Assembly: GCF_019431355.1 (NCBI RefSeq)
Contig: NZ_CP080269.1
Location: forward strand, 3,128,501-3,192,500
Direction of reading: 5' to 3'
DNA from: Paenibacillus sp. R14(2021)
Lineage (GTDB): Bacteria > Bacillota > Bacilli > Paenibacillales > Paenibacillaceae
DNA: 64,000 nt
Positions 1 through 8,296 of this stretch are shown one piece after another; position 1 is the stretch's first letter, and every line of letters begins with the position of its first letter. The notes below the pieces were generated by a model. That model saw only the letters and a program-made list of their open reading frames with translations. It was not told where the DNA came from and ran no database searches. Position numbers and translations under genes: made by a program.

Positions 1-1588
1 TCGCGCCGAGAACGGCCGATCCGACGGATTCGGCAACGATCGTACCGTTGTCGCTGTGGTAGGCTACCGATGCATCGGAAGCGAGCCAGTCGCTGCCCGC
101 GATCTTGGACGTGACGTCCTCCACCGTGCCGTCATTGTAAATGGCTTTGATGATTGGCGATTGAACAGGTTTTCCATCCTTAATTTCCACGTAGGTCGGC
201 TCGGCCACCAAATTCAGCACCTTGTTGGCGGCGGCTGCCTTCGTTACCGTCACGTTGAACGTGAAGGGTTCGAGTGCTAAATAATGGCCCGTAATGGTCG
301 TCGTGCCTTCCTTGCCGCCTGCAAAAATGCGGCCGGAATCGTTGATGGTCGCGATGGACTTATCCGCTACGGTCCATTCAATATCGCCCGTGACGTCATC
401 GGCGTTATAGTTTTGGCCTGTCCGAGGATCCTCGGAGTAAACGCCCATGATCGTAATTTCCTGATAGCTCCGAGGCGGGAGCGAAACAGGAGTGTCGAGC
501 TCCAATTGCGCCATCATGTCCGGCGTAAACCGCTCCAGCTTGAACGGTCCGCCGACGAATACCTGCACGGCATTGACGAGCAGGCCGTCGTCGTAGCCGT
601 CTTCGCCTTCCGTGCCGGACGGCGCTGTATACTTATACTCGAAATAAATATAGGTCATGCCTTTGCCGACCGGCGTAATAACGCCGTTCTGGTCTACCGT
701 AGCAATGGATTCGTCTTTCGAATACCATTTGCCCAGATTCGTCACCTCGTAACGATCCTGATCGGGATATTCCAGGTCCGCGTAGATCTTATGCGGCACG
801 TCGGTCTCCATGATCTTCAGCACGTCTTCCGACATCAGAAGACCGAACAACTGAAACGGAATCGGGTCCTTCTGAACGGTGACCGCGATCGACAGCGTCG
901 GCATGCTGCCGTATTTCACGCGGATGAATGTCGAAGCGCCGCCCTTAATGCCCTTGATCATGCCGTGTGACACGGTCGCTACCTCGGCATCGTCCGTGCT
1001 CCAGACGGCATCGGCCGTAATATCCCGCGTTGACCCGTCCGTGAACGTTCCATGCAGATGAAGCGGATAGTTCGTGTCCGCCTCGACGAACACGTTCAAC
1101 GTGGACAGCAGGTATGTGACAAGCGTCGGTTCCAAAGGCTCTGCCGCTTCCGGCGCTCCGGCGCCCGCGGTGATCGTAACAGGAACGTTGACGACGGCGT
1201 CGCCGAGATTGAGGCGCACTTCCGTCGTTCCGGCCGCTTTGGCCGTAATGACGCCCCGGTTGACAACGGCGACGGCGGGATTCATAGACATCCAGACGCC
1301 TTGCGTTGTCACGTCTTTCGCCGAACCATCCTTGTACTTCGCTTCGACCGTCACCGGATGGCTTCCCTCCGATAAGGCGAAAGCAACATTTGTCTCGCTT
1401 GGCGTCAGCGTATCGAACTGCGCAGCCGCTGCATTCTGGACGGCCGGTTGTTCATGCGCGGTTCCCGGCTCGACGCCGATACTCGTGCTTGGCGAGGCAG
1501 AAGCCATGCTGCCGAACAACGAACTAATGAGTACGGCTAATACTAGCGATAATGATAGAGCTTTTCTGACAACCTTCCGATGATGCAT
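1..1588 (-). CDS. Secreted bacterial Ig-like (BIG_2) repeat protein, C-terminus outside window
   Basis: The reverse frame is open from the window edge to an ATG at 1588, preceded by AGGAGGA seven bases away. The product begins with a Sec signal peptide: basic MHHRKVVRK, a hydrophobic stretch, then ASA about residue 30. After it come several roughly 90-residue beta-rich units with the pattern YxDGSxxDVT, W...D..A.V...G.I.A...G.A.I or T, typical of BIG_2 immunoglobulin-like domains of surface proteins. About 529 codons are visible, so the end and any SLH or catalytic domain are unseen. A role in cell-surface or extracellular binding is inferred from the family only. It has its own promoter and a long leader, so it looks monocistronic at its 5' end. 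Confidence 0.8.
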   Translation of the reverse strand, partial: MHHRKVVRKALSLSLVLAVLISSLFGSMASASPSTSIGVEPGTAHEQPAVQNAAAAQFDTLTPSETNVAFALSEGSHPVTVEAKYKDGSAKDVTTQGVWMSMNPAVAVVNRGVITAKAAGTTEVRLNLGDAVVNVPVTITAGAGAPEAAEPLEPTLVTYLLSTLNVFVEADTNYPLHLHGTFTDGSTRDITADAVWSTDDAEVATVSHGMIKGIKGGASTFIRVKYGSMPTLSIAVTVQKDPIPFQLFGLLMSEDVLKIMETDVPHKIYADLEYPDQDRYEVTNLGKWYSKDESIATVDQNGVITPVGKGMTYIYFEYKYTAPSGTEGEDGYDDGLLVNAVQVFVGGPFKLERFTPDMMAQLELDTPVSLPPRSYQEITIMGVYSEDPRTGQNYNADDVTGDIEWTVADKSIATINDSGRIFAGGKEGTTTITGHYLALEPFTFNVTVTKAAAANKVLNLVAEPTYVEIKDGKPVQSPIIKAIYNDGTVEDVTSKIAGSDWLASDASVAYHSDNGTIVAESVGSAVLGA

Positions 1589-1610
1589 GACTTTCCTCCT
1601 AAATCAATTT

Positions 1611-1646
1611 TATATGTAACCCTTTTCAAAGAAAGGTTCATATATA
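1611..1646 (-). promoter_or_regulatory. 5'UTR stem-loop before the Ig-like protein gene
   Basis: TATATGTAACC and GGTTCATATATA form an AT-rich stem with one bulge, about ten bases upstream of the ribosome-binding site. In the minus-strand transcript it lies inside the leader. It has no T-run, so it could be an mRNA-stabilising hairpin rather than a terminator. Confidence 0.4.
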
Positions 1647-1740
1647 CCCAAAAGAACTTCCGTCCTACCTACAAGAAGATAAGTATATTTAATTAAATTA
1701 CACACAAAACACTTAATTTTCTGAATCTTTACTCAGCTAG

Positions 1741-1769
1741 ATAATACCCGAACATTTTCCATTTATCAA
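1741..1769 (-). promoter_or_regulatory. Sigma-A-type promoter for the Ig-like protein gene
   Basis: On the minus strand TTGATA (1769-1764) and TATTAT (1746-1741) are separated by 17 bases. This would give a leader of about 145 nt before the ATG at 1588. Other weak -10-like sequences exist in this AT-rich 460-bp gap, which otherwise holds no gene. Confidence 0.5.
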
Positions 1770-1910
1770 TCATTTCTTTGCTAAAACTTATCATTTAACT
1801 GCCATAGAACTAGTTTCAACCCCTATTTTAGGTATTTGGATACAACATTATGTCATAATTTATCACATATTGACGTAAGATTACCTCCTCTCCGTGCCTG
1901 ATAAGCAGAA

Positions 1911-1937
1911 AGAGGCAAGGGGAACCCCCTCGCCTCT
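1911..1937 (-). terminator. Terminator downstream of folD
   Basis: AGAGGCAAGGGG and CCCCTCGCCTCT form a 12-bp stem with one mismatch and a 3-base loop. On the minus strand it is followed by a T-rich stretch (TTTCTGCTT). Its sequence closely resembles the terminator of the ZTP riboswitch at 2945-2971. Confidence 0.6.
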
Positions 1938-2050
1938 CATCTATTGCTTTCTGGCTAAGAAACAACGTTTTGATCGTCGTTCATAGGCTGAATTCAAAGC
2001 CTCCGTAGATTGTAATGTCGAGGCTGTACAGCCATTCTGCAAAGTCCTTC

Positions 2051-2899
2051 TCAACCCCCGAACTTCTCCGCCGCATGCACCGTGTGCTTGAGCAGCATCG
2101 CAATCGTAACCGGTCCGACGCCCGCGGGAACCGGGGTGATGGCACTAGCCTTCGCCAAGCAAGCCTCATAATCCGCATCGCCGACATTCCCGGGGTTATA
2201 CCCGGCATCAATCACGACCGCGCCGGGCTTGATCCAGTCGCCCTGCACGAATTTCGGCTTGCCGACGGCCGCGACGACGATATCCGCCAGGCGCACCATC
2301 GCGGCCAAGTTCGAGGTTCGCGAATGGCAGGTCGTGACCGTCGCATCCGCATTCAGCAGCATGGCCGACACCGGCTTGCCGAGGATGGGGCTCCTGCCGA
2401 TAACAACGGCATGCTTGCCCCGAACGGGCAGCTTGTAATATGCCAGAATCGCCATTATGGCCGCAGGCGTGCACGACGGATAATCCGCGAATCCGAACGC
2501 GTTCTGCGCATAGCCGAGCGCCGTTACGCCGTCCACGTCCTTCTCGATCGCGATCGCCTCGAACGCCGCGCGCTCGTCGATGTGGTGCGGAACGGGATGC
2601 TGCAGCAGGATGCCGTGCACGGAACGATCCTCGTTCAGCCCCCGAATGGCGGCGATCAGCGTTTCCGTTGATGTGCTTGCAGGCAGCTCGACGCGCATGG
2701 ACGTAATCCCGAGCCGCTTGCACGCATTGCCTTTCATTCGCACGTAAGTCGCCGACGAAGGATCATCCCCGACCAGAATCGTCGCCAGGCAGGGCGTAAT
2801 GCCGCGCTCCTTCAGCTGCTTGATGCGTTCCTCCAACTGAAGCTTAATGCTGTCTGCAACGGCATTGCCGTCCAAATTCAACTTTTCCCCGTTTACCAT
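2051..2899 (-). CDS. folD: Bifunctional methylenetetrahydrofolate dehydrogenase/cyclohydrolase FolD
   Basis: FolD is a cytosolic enzyme that interconverts 5,10-methylene-THF and 10-formyl-THF, supplying formyl groups for purine synthesis. The 282-residue length is typical. The catalytic YxxxK is Tyr52-Lys56, followed by the family signatures GILLQHPVP, KDVDG, the nucleotide-binding VIGRSxxxGKPV and the C-terminal PVPxGVGPVT. The common second glycine of PGGVGP is alanine here. The ATG start is preceded by GGAAGGAT. It stands as a single gene between two similar terminators. A ZTP riboswitch lies in its leader, so expression should rise when ZTP accumulates, that is when 10-formyl-THF runs short. 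Confidence 0.95.
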   Translation of the reverse strand: MVNGEKLNLDGNAVADSIKLQLEERIKQLKERGITPCLATILVGDDPSSATYVRMKGNACKRLGITSMRVELPASTSTETLIAAIRGLNEDRSVHGILLQHPVPHHIDERAAFEAIAIEKDVDGVTALGYAQNAFGFADYPSCTPAAIMAILAYYKLPVRGKHAVVIGRSPILGKPVSAMLLNADATVTTCHSRTSNLAAMVRLADIVVAAVGKPKFVQGDWIKPGAVVIDAGYNPGNVGDADYEACLAKASAITPVPAGVGPVTIAMLLKHTVHAAEKFGG

Positions 2900-2933
2900 G
2901 TTCGTTCATCCTTCCAGAATGAGATGGTCTCAA

Positions 2934-3048
2934 GAAAACAGAAAGAGGCAAGGGGATCTCCCCTTACCTCTGCCCAGGCGTACGGCCGTATGAACGATGT
3001 GCTCCCCCGCGGTTCCCCGCGTTACGCCAGTCACACTCGCTTACCTCT
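2934..3048 (-). promoter_or_regulatory. ZTP (pfl) riboswitch with intrinsic terminator before folD
   Basis: The minus strand reads GTGTGACTGGCG, then a CGCGG-GGAA-CCGCG hairpin running into GGGGGAGC, then a variable loop, then ACGCCTGGGCA. These are the conserved parts of the pfl motif, including the GGCG/CGCC pseudoknot. The terminator AGAGGTAAGGGG-AGAT-CCCCTTGCCTCT plus TTCTGTTTTC starts at the last aptamer base. This is the classical ON-switch layout: ligand binding would prevent terminator formation. The position directly before folD fits the known biology of this class. Confidence 0.93.
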
Positions 3049-3055
3049 ATCGATT

Positions 3056-3085
3056 ATTATAGTCCTGCGGAGGACCGACTATCAA
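3056..3085 (-). promoter_or_regulatory. Sigma-A promoter of the folD riboswitch transcript
   Basis: TTGATA (3085-3080) and a perfect TATAAT (3061-3056) are 18 bases apart on the minus strand. Transcription would start at about 3049, right at the riboswitch. Confidence 0.75.
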
Positions 3086-3131
3086 TCCCGATCTATCCGC
3101 TTCTTCCGGCATAAGCGGGGCTTGCCAGACG

Positions 3132-3608
3132 CTACACCGTATATGTCACCATCTTCGCATACGCATCCGGATGCATATAGGCCTCGGCCTGCTCGATCTT
3201 GTTCGATTGGATAAACATCCGCACGAGCGAGCTGCTCGTCTGAATGTCCTTCGTGTACGGCGAGAGGTAGACGGTATCCGCTTTGGTCGTGCAGCGCATA
3301 TATTGCTCCAGCTGCAGCTCGTATTCGAGATCCGTGGAGTTGCGGATGCCGCGAATGACGGCCTTGACGTCATTCGCGTTCACGTAATCGGCCACGATGC
3401 CTTCGTACGGAACAACTCGCACATTGTCCATACCCGACACGGATAGCTGCACGAGCTCCGTTCGCTGCGCGATATCGAAATCATGCTTTTTGCCCCGATT
3501 GTTCGCGATAATGACATGCACCTCTTCAAACAGGCTTCCCGCCCGCTCGATGACCGAGATATGCCCCAGTGTAATGGGATCGAAGCTTCCTGCGTAAACA
3601 ACTCTCAT
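3132..3608 (-). CDS. CoaD-like pantetheine-phosphate adenylyltransferase (nucleotidylyltransferase family)
   Basis: The family transfers AMP from ATP to 4'-phosphopantetheine in CoA synthesis. Visible motifs in the 158-residue product are GSFDPITLGH (residues 7-16, the HxGH-type site is TLGH), RGIR (86-89) and TSSSLVR (124-130), matching the ISSS motif. Much of the rest, especially residues 95-125 and the C-terminus, looks unlike the Bacillus CoaD I remember. It may therefore be a paralogue with another substrate rather than the housekeeping CoaD. I chose the ATG at 3608, which overlaps the stop of the upstream phosphoesterase gene as ATGA and has GAGGAA before it. The two genes are thus translationally coupled. 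Confidence 0.8.
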   Translation of the reverse strand: MRVVYAGSFDPITLGHISVIERAGSLFEEVHVIIANNRGKKHDFDIAQRTELVQLSVSGMDNVRVVPYEGIVADYVNANDVKAVIRGIRNSTDLEYELQLEQYMRCTTKADTVYLSPYTKDIQTSSSLVRMFIQSNKIEQAEAYMHPDAYAKMVTYTV

Positions 3609-4117
3609 GCCTGTTCCTCGCTCGGTACGACGGCATCGCGAATTTGCTCGAAGGTAAGCGGCGTATAGTCCCAATGCTCCACGCAGGCGTTGAAATAGTT
3701 GATGCCCGCATACTTCTGCCCATGAATATGGCCGTGTACGTTCACGTACGGCATATGCTTGTTCATATACATCGGCTCATGCGAGAGAAAGAAGAAATCC
3801 TTGTAGATGATCGGATGCTCGCTCACTTCATCGAAGCCGACATCCAGCCACCAGCTGCGTGAACGGCCGCGGTCATGGTTGCCGAGAATAAGATGCTTAT
3901 AACCGTTCAGCCGCTCCACGATCGCCTTCGTCCGCTCTCGGTTCAAGAATGAAAAGTCGCCCAAATGAAACACTTTGTCCTCTTTGCCGACGACCGCATT
4001 CCACTTCTCGATCATCGACTCGTTCATCTCCTCCGCATGCGCGAACGGCCTCGATTCGAAGTCAATGATTGCTTGATGACCAAAGTGATGGTCGGATATG
4101 AAAAACACCTTCTGCAT
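3605..4117 (-). CDS. Calcineurin-like metallophosphoesterase
   Basis: This is a compact 170-residue two-metal phosphoesterase. Metal-site motifs appear in family order: SDHHFGH (8-14), GDFS (53-56), GNHD (79-82), SHEP (112-115) and HGHIHG (128-133). The start is the ATG at 4117 with AGGTGG upstream; longer readings add residues unlike the family. The substrate is not known from sequence; small relatives act on phosphomonoesters or phosphodiesters. The stop overlaps the start of the CoaD-like gene, so the two probably act on related nucleotides or on the same pathway. It follows the alcohol dehydrogenase gene by 46 bp and may share its transcript. Confidence 0.85.
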   Translation of the reverse strand: MQKVFFISDHHFGHQAIIDFESRPFAHAEEMNESMIEKWNAVVGKEDKVFHLGDFSFLNRERTKAIVERLNGYKHLILGNHDRGRSRSWWLDVGFDEVSEHPIIYKDFFFLSHEPMYMNKHMPYVNVHGHIHGQKYAGINYFNACVEHWDYTPLTFEQIRDAVVPSEEQA

Positions 4118-4163
4118 CGTGAGACCACCTCTCCCTACGTAATCGGATTCATCTGCCCCGGTA

Positions 4164-5201
4164 TTAGGACGTGCCTCCCGGAACAAGCAGCACCTTCGAG
4201 ACATGACCCGGTTGATTGAGCAGCTTCTCGAACCAGTACCCGCCTTCGTGCAGGGGCGCTTCCACGACCCCTTCGGACAGCCCCATCCGGCCTTCCGCGA
4301 TCCACTTCAGCGCCGTTTGAAAATTCAAGGACGAATAGGCAAACGCGCCGGTCATCGACACCTCGCTGCGTATCGCAATATTGACCGGCAGCACGGATTC
4401 TTCCTCGTGCAGGCCCGTGAATACGGTGCGTCCGCCGCCTTTGCAGGCCAGCACAGCCTGCTTGCGCGTTAAGCCTGCGCCAACGGCGTCGATTGCAGCG
4501 TTAACGCCTGCTCCGCCCGTCAGACGCTTCACTTCCTCCAGCGTATCGACGGCCGAGGGACAGATCAGATGCTTCGCGCCCAGCGCGCGGGCAATACCGA
4601 GGCGATCCTCGTTCATATCGACGACAATAATCTCTCGCACGCCGTATTGCTGCACGGCTTGCAGCGCAAGCAGGCCGATCGGGCCCATCCCGAGGATGAG
4701 CACCGTATCGGCCGGTTTGGGCGCAGCAAGCTCCGCTGCGCGAATCGCACAGGCGGCAGGCTCCGTCATGGCGGCCTGCCGGAGGGTCACCTCATCCGGC
4801 AGCGCATAGACGAACGCGGCCGGAAGCTTCACGTATTCCGCGTTGCTGCCAGGCAGCGCCGCGGACAATAATTGGCGCGACAAGCACAGCTGCTGCCTGC
4901 CGCTAAGGCAGGGCTCGCAATGCCCGCAGGTAACGAGCGGGTTCGCGGTGACGCGCTGACCGATGCGCCACCTGCCGCCCGCCTCCGCCCGGCCGCCAAT
5001 GGCGGCAATCGTGCCGGAGAATTCGTGGCCGAAGATCATCGGCGGCTTGCGCAGTGTGTTTTTGCCCAGGTATCCGCTCAGCTCCGAACCGCATATGCCG
5101 GAGTACGCGACCCGGATCACGATGTCGTCTTCTCCTGCGGCGGGAAGACCGACTTCCCGGATTTGCATGACTTTAGGACCTTCGTACATGAGTGCCTGCA
5201 T
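4164..5201 (-). CDS. Zinc-dependent medium-chain alcohol/polyol dehydrogenase
   Basis: The 345-residue product is an NAD(P)-dependent oxidoreductase of the threonine/sorbitol dehydrogenase type. Catalytic zinc ligands are visible as Cys37 in GICGSE and GHE at 58-60. The structural zinc is held by Cys92, 95, 98 and 106 in CGHCEPC...C. The Rossmann motif GMGPIG follows. Two ATGs lie close together (5207 and 5201). I took 5201 because the AGGAG is nine bases from it and only three from the other. It lies 60 bp after a sugar-binding lipoprotein gene on the same strand, suggesting a sugar or polyol substrate; the exact substrate cannot be told. Confidence 0.88.
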   Translation of the reverse strand: MQALMYEGPKVMQIREVGLPAAGEDDIVIRVAYSGICGSELSGYLGKNTLRKPPMIFGHEFSGTIAAIGGRAEAGGRWRIGQRVTANPLVTCGHCEPCLSGRQQLCLSRQLLSAALPGSNAEYVKLPAAFVYALPDEVTLRQAAMTEPAACAIRAAELAAPKPADTVLILGMGPIGLLALQAVQQYGVREIIVVDMNEDRLGIARALGAKHLICPSAVDTLEEVKRLTGGAGVNAAIDAVGAGLTRKQAVLACKGGGRTVFTGLHEEESVLPVNIAIRSEVSMTGAFAYSSLNFQTALKWIAEGRMGLSEGVVEAPLHEGGYWFEKLLNQPGHVSKVLLVPGGTS

Positions 5202-5261
5202 CTGCATAATCTCCTCTCCGCTTCTAACGTCGCCCTTTGCCAAGGCTGCTTCGCTTCGATG

Positions 5262-6620
5262 TCAGGGCTTGATTTTGCTGTCGATGCTTGATGCCAGTTC
5301 GTCTACGCTTACCCGCCCGTAGAGAACCGCCGATGCCAATCGGTAGAACTCGCTGCTTGCTTCCCCCGGAATAAGCGTATCGAAGCCGAGACTCGTCCAG
5401 CCCTTGTTGATCCAAGACAACGACTCTTGGGTGATGGCATTGTCGATCTTGGTGAGATCCGCCTTCGTATTCGCGGGGATGTCGCCCGTGTCCTTGTAGT
5501 ATTCCATTTGAAATTCACCGCTCGTGATGAATTCAACGAATTTAACCGCTAGATCCGTATGCTTGGTGAATACAGATACACTAATGTTAGCACCGGGCTG
5601 GGAAACTAGATAGTCCCCAAATGGAGCATTTTTGCTGATCGCCGGGATCTGCATCGTGCCTAAATTGCCGCCCAGCTGACTGATCAAGTCGTTGATCGTC
5701 CAGCTGCCGTTGATCGTCATCGCCGCCCCGCTATCGCCAAACTTCCGCATGGCTTCTTCGCTGCTCAGCGTCACATAGTCGGGGTTCGTGTACTTGTCGT
5801 CGTACACCTGCTTCCATGTTCGAATGGCCTGCTTGAATGAAGGGCTGCTGAATTTCAAGCCCTGCGCGTACAGCTTCGAGAGCCCTTTAGGCCCGAGCAT
5901 ATCCAGCATAAATTCGCTCGTCATCCAAGCCGCCGTATAGCCCTCTTGCTCCCCGACGAAGAGGGGCATAATCCCCTTCGCCTTCAGCTCCGCGCACAAC
6001 GCCAAGAAGTCGTTCCATGTCTTAATTACCGGCGTCTTCATAAACCCTGCTTTCGCGAACACGGCTTTATTATAGAAAATGTTATAGGTCGTTATGTTAT
6101 ACGGCAGCGCCTGAATACGTCCGTTCGGCTGAAAATTCACTCGCCCTATATCAAGGCCCCTGTATGAACCTTTCTCTTCTGCTGTCAAATACCGGTCAAG
6201 CGGCGTTAAAATATCTTGAAAATCATTCGTCGCCCCCCCGGCCCGCTGCCCGATCAGGTCAGGGCCTTTCTTGGAGGCACGCGCCGCTTTAAGCAGCGTC
6301 GTAATTTGATCCGCTTGTAAATTCACCACATGTACGACTACGCCGGGATTTTCCTTCTCGAACTTGTCCACGTACCGATACAGCGCGCTGTCGGCACTCA
6401 CGTCCTTCGTGTTGTCCGTCGAACCGTCCAAGCCTACGTTCCAGAATTCAAGCTGAATCTCCTCGTGCCCTTCATGCGCGGCTTCTTCCTGCGGCGTACT
6501 GTTGAACGGATTCTGGCAGGAGGTAACCGTTTCAACCGCCATCGCGAGGACGGCGGCCAGTGCCGCTCTTCTGAGCATACTTGTTGCTTTAATAGAGAAT
6601 CCCCTCTTCGCCCCGTTCAT
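5262..6620 (-). CDS. Sugar ABC transporter substrate-binding lipoprotein, no permease beside it
   Basis: The 452-residue product has a type II signal peptide with the lipobox VTSC at Cys35. The body is like extracellular solute-binding family 1 proteins of carbohydrate importers (LQADQITTLL, LPYNITTYNIFYNK, TINGSWTINDL). It would bind a sugar on the outer face of the membrane. A second possible start is Met15. No permease or ATPase gene adjoins it; the only trace is a few codons upstream that resemble the end of a CUT1 permease. It probably shares a transcript with the downstream dehydrogenase gene. Whether it still serves a transporter encoded elsewhere is unknown. Confidence 0.88.
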   Translation of the reverse strand: MNGAKRGFSIKATSMLRRAALAAVLAMAVETVTSCQNPFNSTPQEEAAHEGHEEIQLEFWNVGLDGSTDNTKDVSADSALYRYVDKFEKENPGVVVHVVNLQADQITTLLKAARASKKGPDLIGQRAGGATNDFQDILTPLDRYLTAEEKGSYRGLDIGRVNFQPNGRIQALPYNITTYNIFYNKAVFAKAGFMKTPVIKTWNDFLALCAELKAKGIMPLFVGEQEGYTAAWMTSEFMLDMLGPKGLSKLYAQGLKFSSPSFKQAIRTWKQVYDDKYTNPDYVTLSSEEAMRKFGDSGAAMTINGSWTINDLISQLGGNLGTMQIPAISKNAPFGDYLVSQPGANISVSVFTKHTDLAVKFVEFITSGEFQMEYYKDTGDIPANTKADLTKIDNAITQESLSWINKGWTSLGFDTLIPGEASSEFYRLASAVLYGRVSVDELASSIDSKIKP

Positions 6621-6740
6621 GTCCTGTCCATTCGCTTCTGTTGATAGGATGTATCGACATGCCGTTGGCCCCTTTTTAGCCTTTGACGGCTTGATTTACA
6701 CAGACCTATCTTCACGTCCGCGAGCGTCGAGCTGGTGAAG

Positions 6741-7295
6741 TTATTTTGCGCTCGTCAGCTTATATTGCAGATGCAGTTCGCCATCGATCTCAATGCTGCC
6801 AACCAGGCTGAAGCCGCATTTCGCAAGCACCCGATTGGACGCCGCGTTCGCCGGCAATGCGACGGCGTTCAGCACCTCTACCCCGCATTGGTTGAACAGG
6901 TAGCGGATGAGCCCTGCCGCCGCTTGCGTAGCATAGCCGTGTCCGCAATGCGCGCCTGAGATGCCATAGACGATTTCACGGTTCGGCAGCGGAAGCTCGT
7001 CTTTCGGCCCTGTGCATACCCAGCCAATGAAGGCCCCCGTTTCCTTCAAAATCATACCCAGCCGCAGCCGGAGATCGCCGACGTCCCCGCCCTGCGATAA
7101 CGTCTGAAGAAACGCATCATTCTGCACAATCTCGTAATTGGTCAGCCAATCTGCCCGGGTCTCCTTGGATACATTCCAGCCCGGCAGAAACTTCACGATC
7201 TCCGGTTCATGCGTGATGGCGTGAAAGGCGTCCAAGTCCTCCGCCAGGAACGGTCGAAGCGCAATCGCTCCGCAATCAATCAACCATTCGTTCAT
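6741..7295 (-). CDS. GNAT-family N-acetyltransferase (RimJ/RimL type)
   Basis: The 184-residue product carries the GNAT fold order of the RimL group: IALRPFLAEDLDAFHAI near the start, a central beta-strand segment TGAFIGWV, the acetyl-CoA loop region YGISGAHCGHGYATQAA and the closing NxASNRVLAKCGF. It would acetylate an amino group of a protein or small molecule using acetyl-CoA. The ATG at 7295 is preceded by GGAGG with five bases between. It lies 45 bp downstream of the isomerase gene, so both could be on one transcript. The substrate cannot be inferred. Confidence 0.85.
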   Translation of the reverse strand: MNEWLIDCGAIALRPFLAEDLDAFHAITHEPEIVKFLPGWNVSKETRADWLTNYEIVQNDAFLQTLSQGGDVGDLRLRLGMILKETGAFIGWVCTGPKDELPLPNREIVYGISGAHCGHGYATQAAAGLIRYLFNQCGVEVLNAVALPANAASNRVLAKCGFSLVGSIEIDGELHLQYKLTSAK

Positions 7296-7340
7296 ACATT
7301 CCTCCATATATGTCGGCACAGCCTGGACATACCTCTGTAG

Positions 7341-8099
7341 CTACGAGCGGCCTGCGGCCAACAGCTCCTTCAAGCCGACCGCCGGCTCCTGCACCGGGAA
7401 ATATTCAAGCCCCATGTAACCCTTGTAGCCGGCAGCGTCAATGGCTTCGAAGATGCGGCCGTAATGAAGCTCACCCGTGCTGAGCTCATGCCTGCCGGGG
7501 TTCCCTGCGGCATGGAAATGGCCGATAAGCGGTAAATTCGGCAGGATGTTCGCAAGCAGATGCCCTTCCGTAATCTGCTGGTGGTAGATATCGAAAACAA
7601 TCTTCACATGTGCGCTGCCAACCTCGCGCACGATATGAAACGCTTCTTCCGAAGCGGACAAATAATAGCCCTTATGGTCGACCTGCGTATTCAGAGGCTC
7701 CAGCACGAGCGTAATGCCGGCTTCCTCTAGCAGCGGCGCGCACGCCTTAAGTCCTTCGATGATCGACTGCTGCTGAGCTTCTCTCGGCACGCCGGCCAGC
7801 TCCTCGCCCACCTGGGCAATGAGCGCCCGGCACCCGATGGTTTGGGCTGCGGCAATGGATGCCTGCAGTCCGGCGATGAACGCCTCGCGGCGGGACGGGT
7901 CAACCAAGCTTTCGAATTTGGTACAGATCGACGTCACGCTCAAGCTTTTTTCCCGGACCATATCTGCCACCCGCTCCAAATCCTTGTCCCACCACGACCA
8001 GAACTCGATCGCATCATAGCCCAGCTGCACAACCTCTTCTACACTTGCATAGAAATCCTTGCCGTGGTATACGGCGTCAATGCATACGGATAATTTCAC
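7341..8099 (-). CDS. Hydroxypyruvate isomerase-like TIM-barrel protein
   Basis: The 252-residue AP-endonuclease-2 type TIM barrel carries the Hyi-group motifs LEPLN, KIVFDIYHQQ, GHFHAAGNPGRHE and GELHYGRIF, which hold the metal and substrate. Members convert hydroxypyruvate to tartronate semialdehyde or isomerise related sugars. The start is GTG at 8099 with AGGGGG upstream. The neighbours (acetyltransferase, sugar-binding protein and polyol dehydrogenase, all minus strand) fit a sugar-catabolism setting. The closely related inositol-type isomerases cannot be excluded. Confidence 0.8.
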   Translation of the reverse strand: MKLSVCIDAVYHGKDFYASVEEVVQLGYDAIEFWSWWDKDLERVADMVREKSLSVTSICTKFESLVDPSRREAFIAGLQASIAAAQTIGCRALIAQVGEELAGVPREAQQQSIIEGLKACAPLLEEAGITLVLEPLNTQVDHKGYYLSASEEAFHIVREVGSAHVKIVFDIYHQQITEGHLLANILPNLPLIGHFHAAGNPGRHELSTGELHYGRIFEAIDAAGYKGYMGLEYFPVQEPAVGLKELLAAGRS

Positions 8100-8296
8100 A
8101 AGCTTGCCCCCTGCTCATCGAGTCAATGAATGATGTCCTGCGCCTCGTTCTTCTCTATCCCAATTCTCCTCCATGCGCGTATCTCCTGCCTTGAACACGG
8201 TAATTAATGAAACCGGCAACATCGAATTTCATAATCGCGGTTCTAGTATGGTAAAGTTTGAATAAGCAATGAAGAGAACGAGGAGGCGACGGAGGA

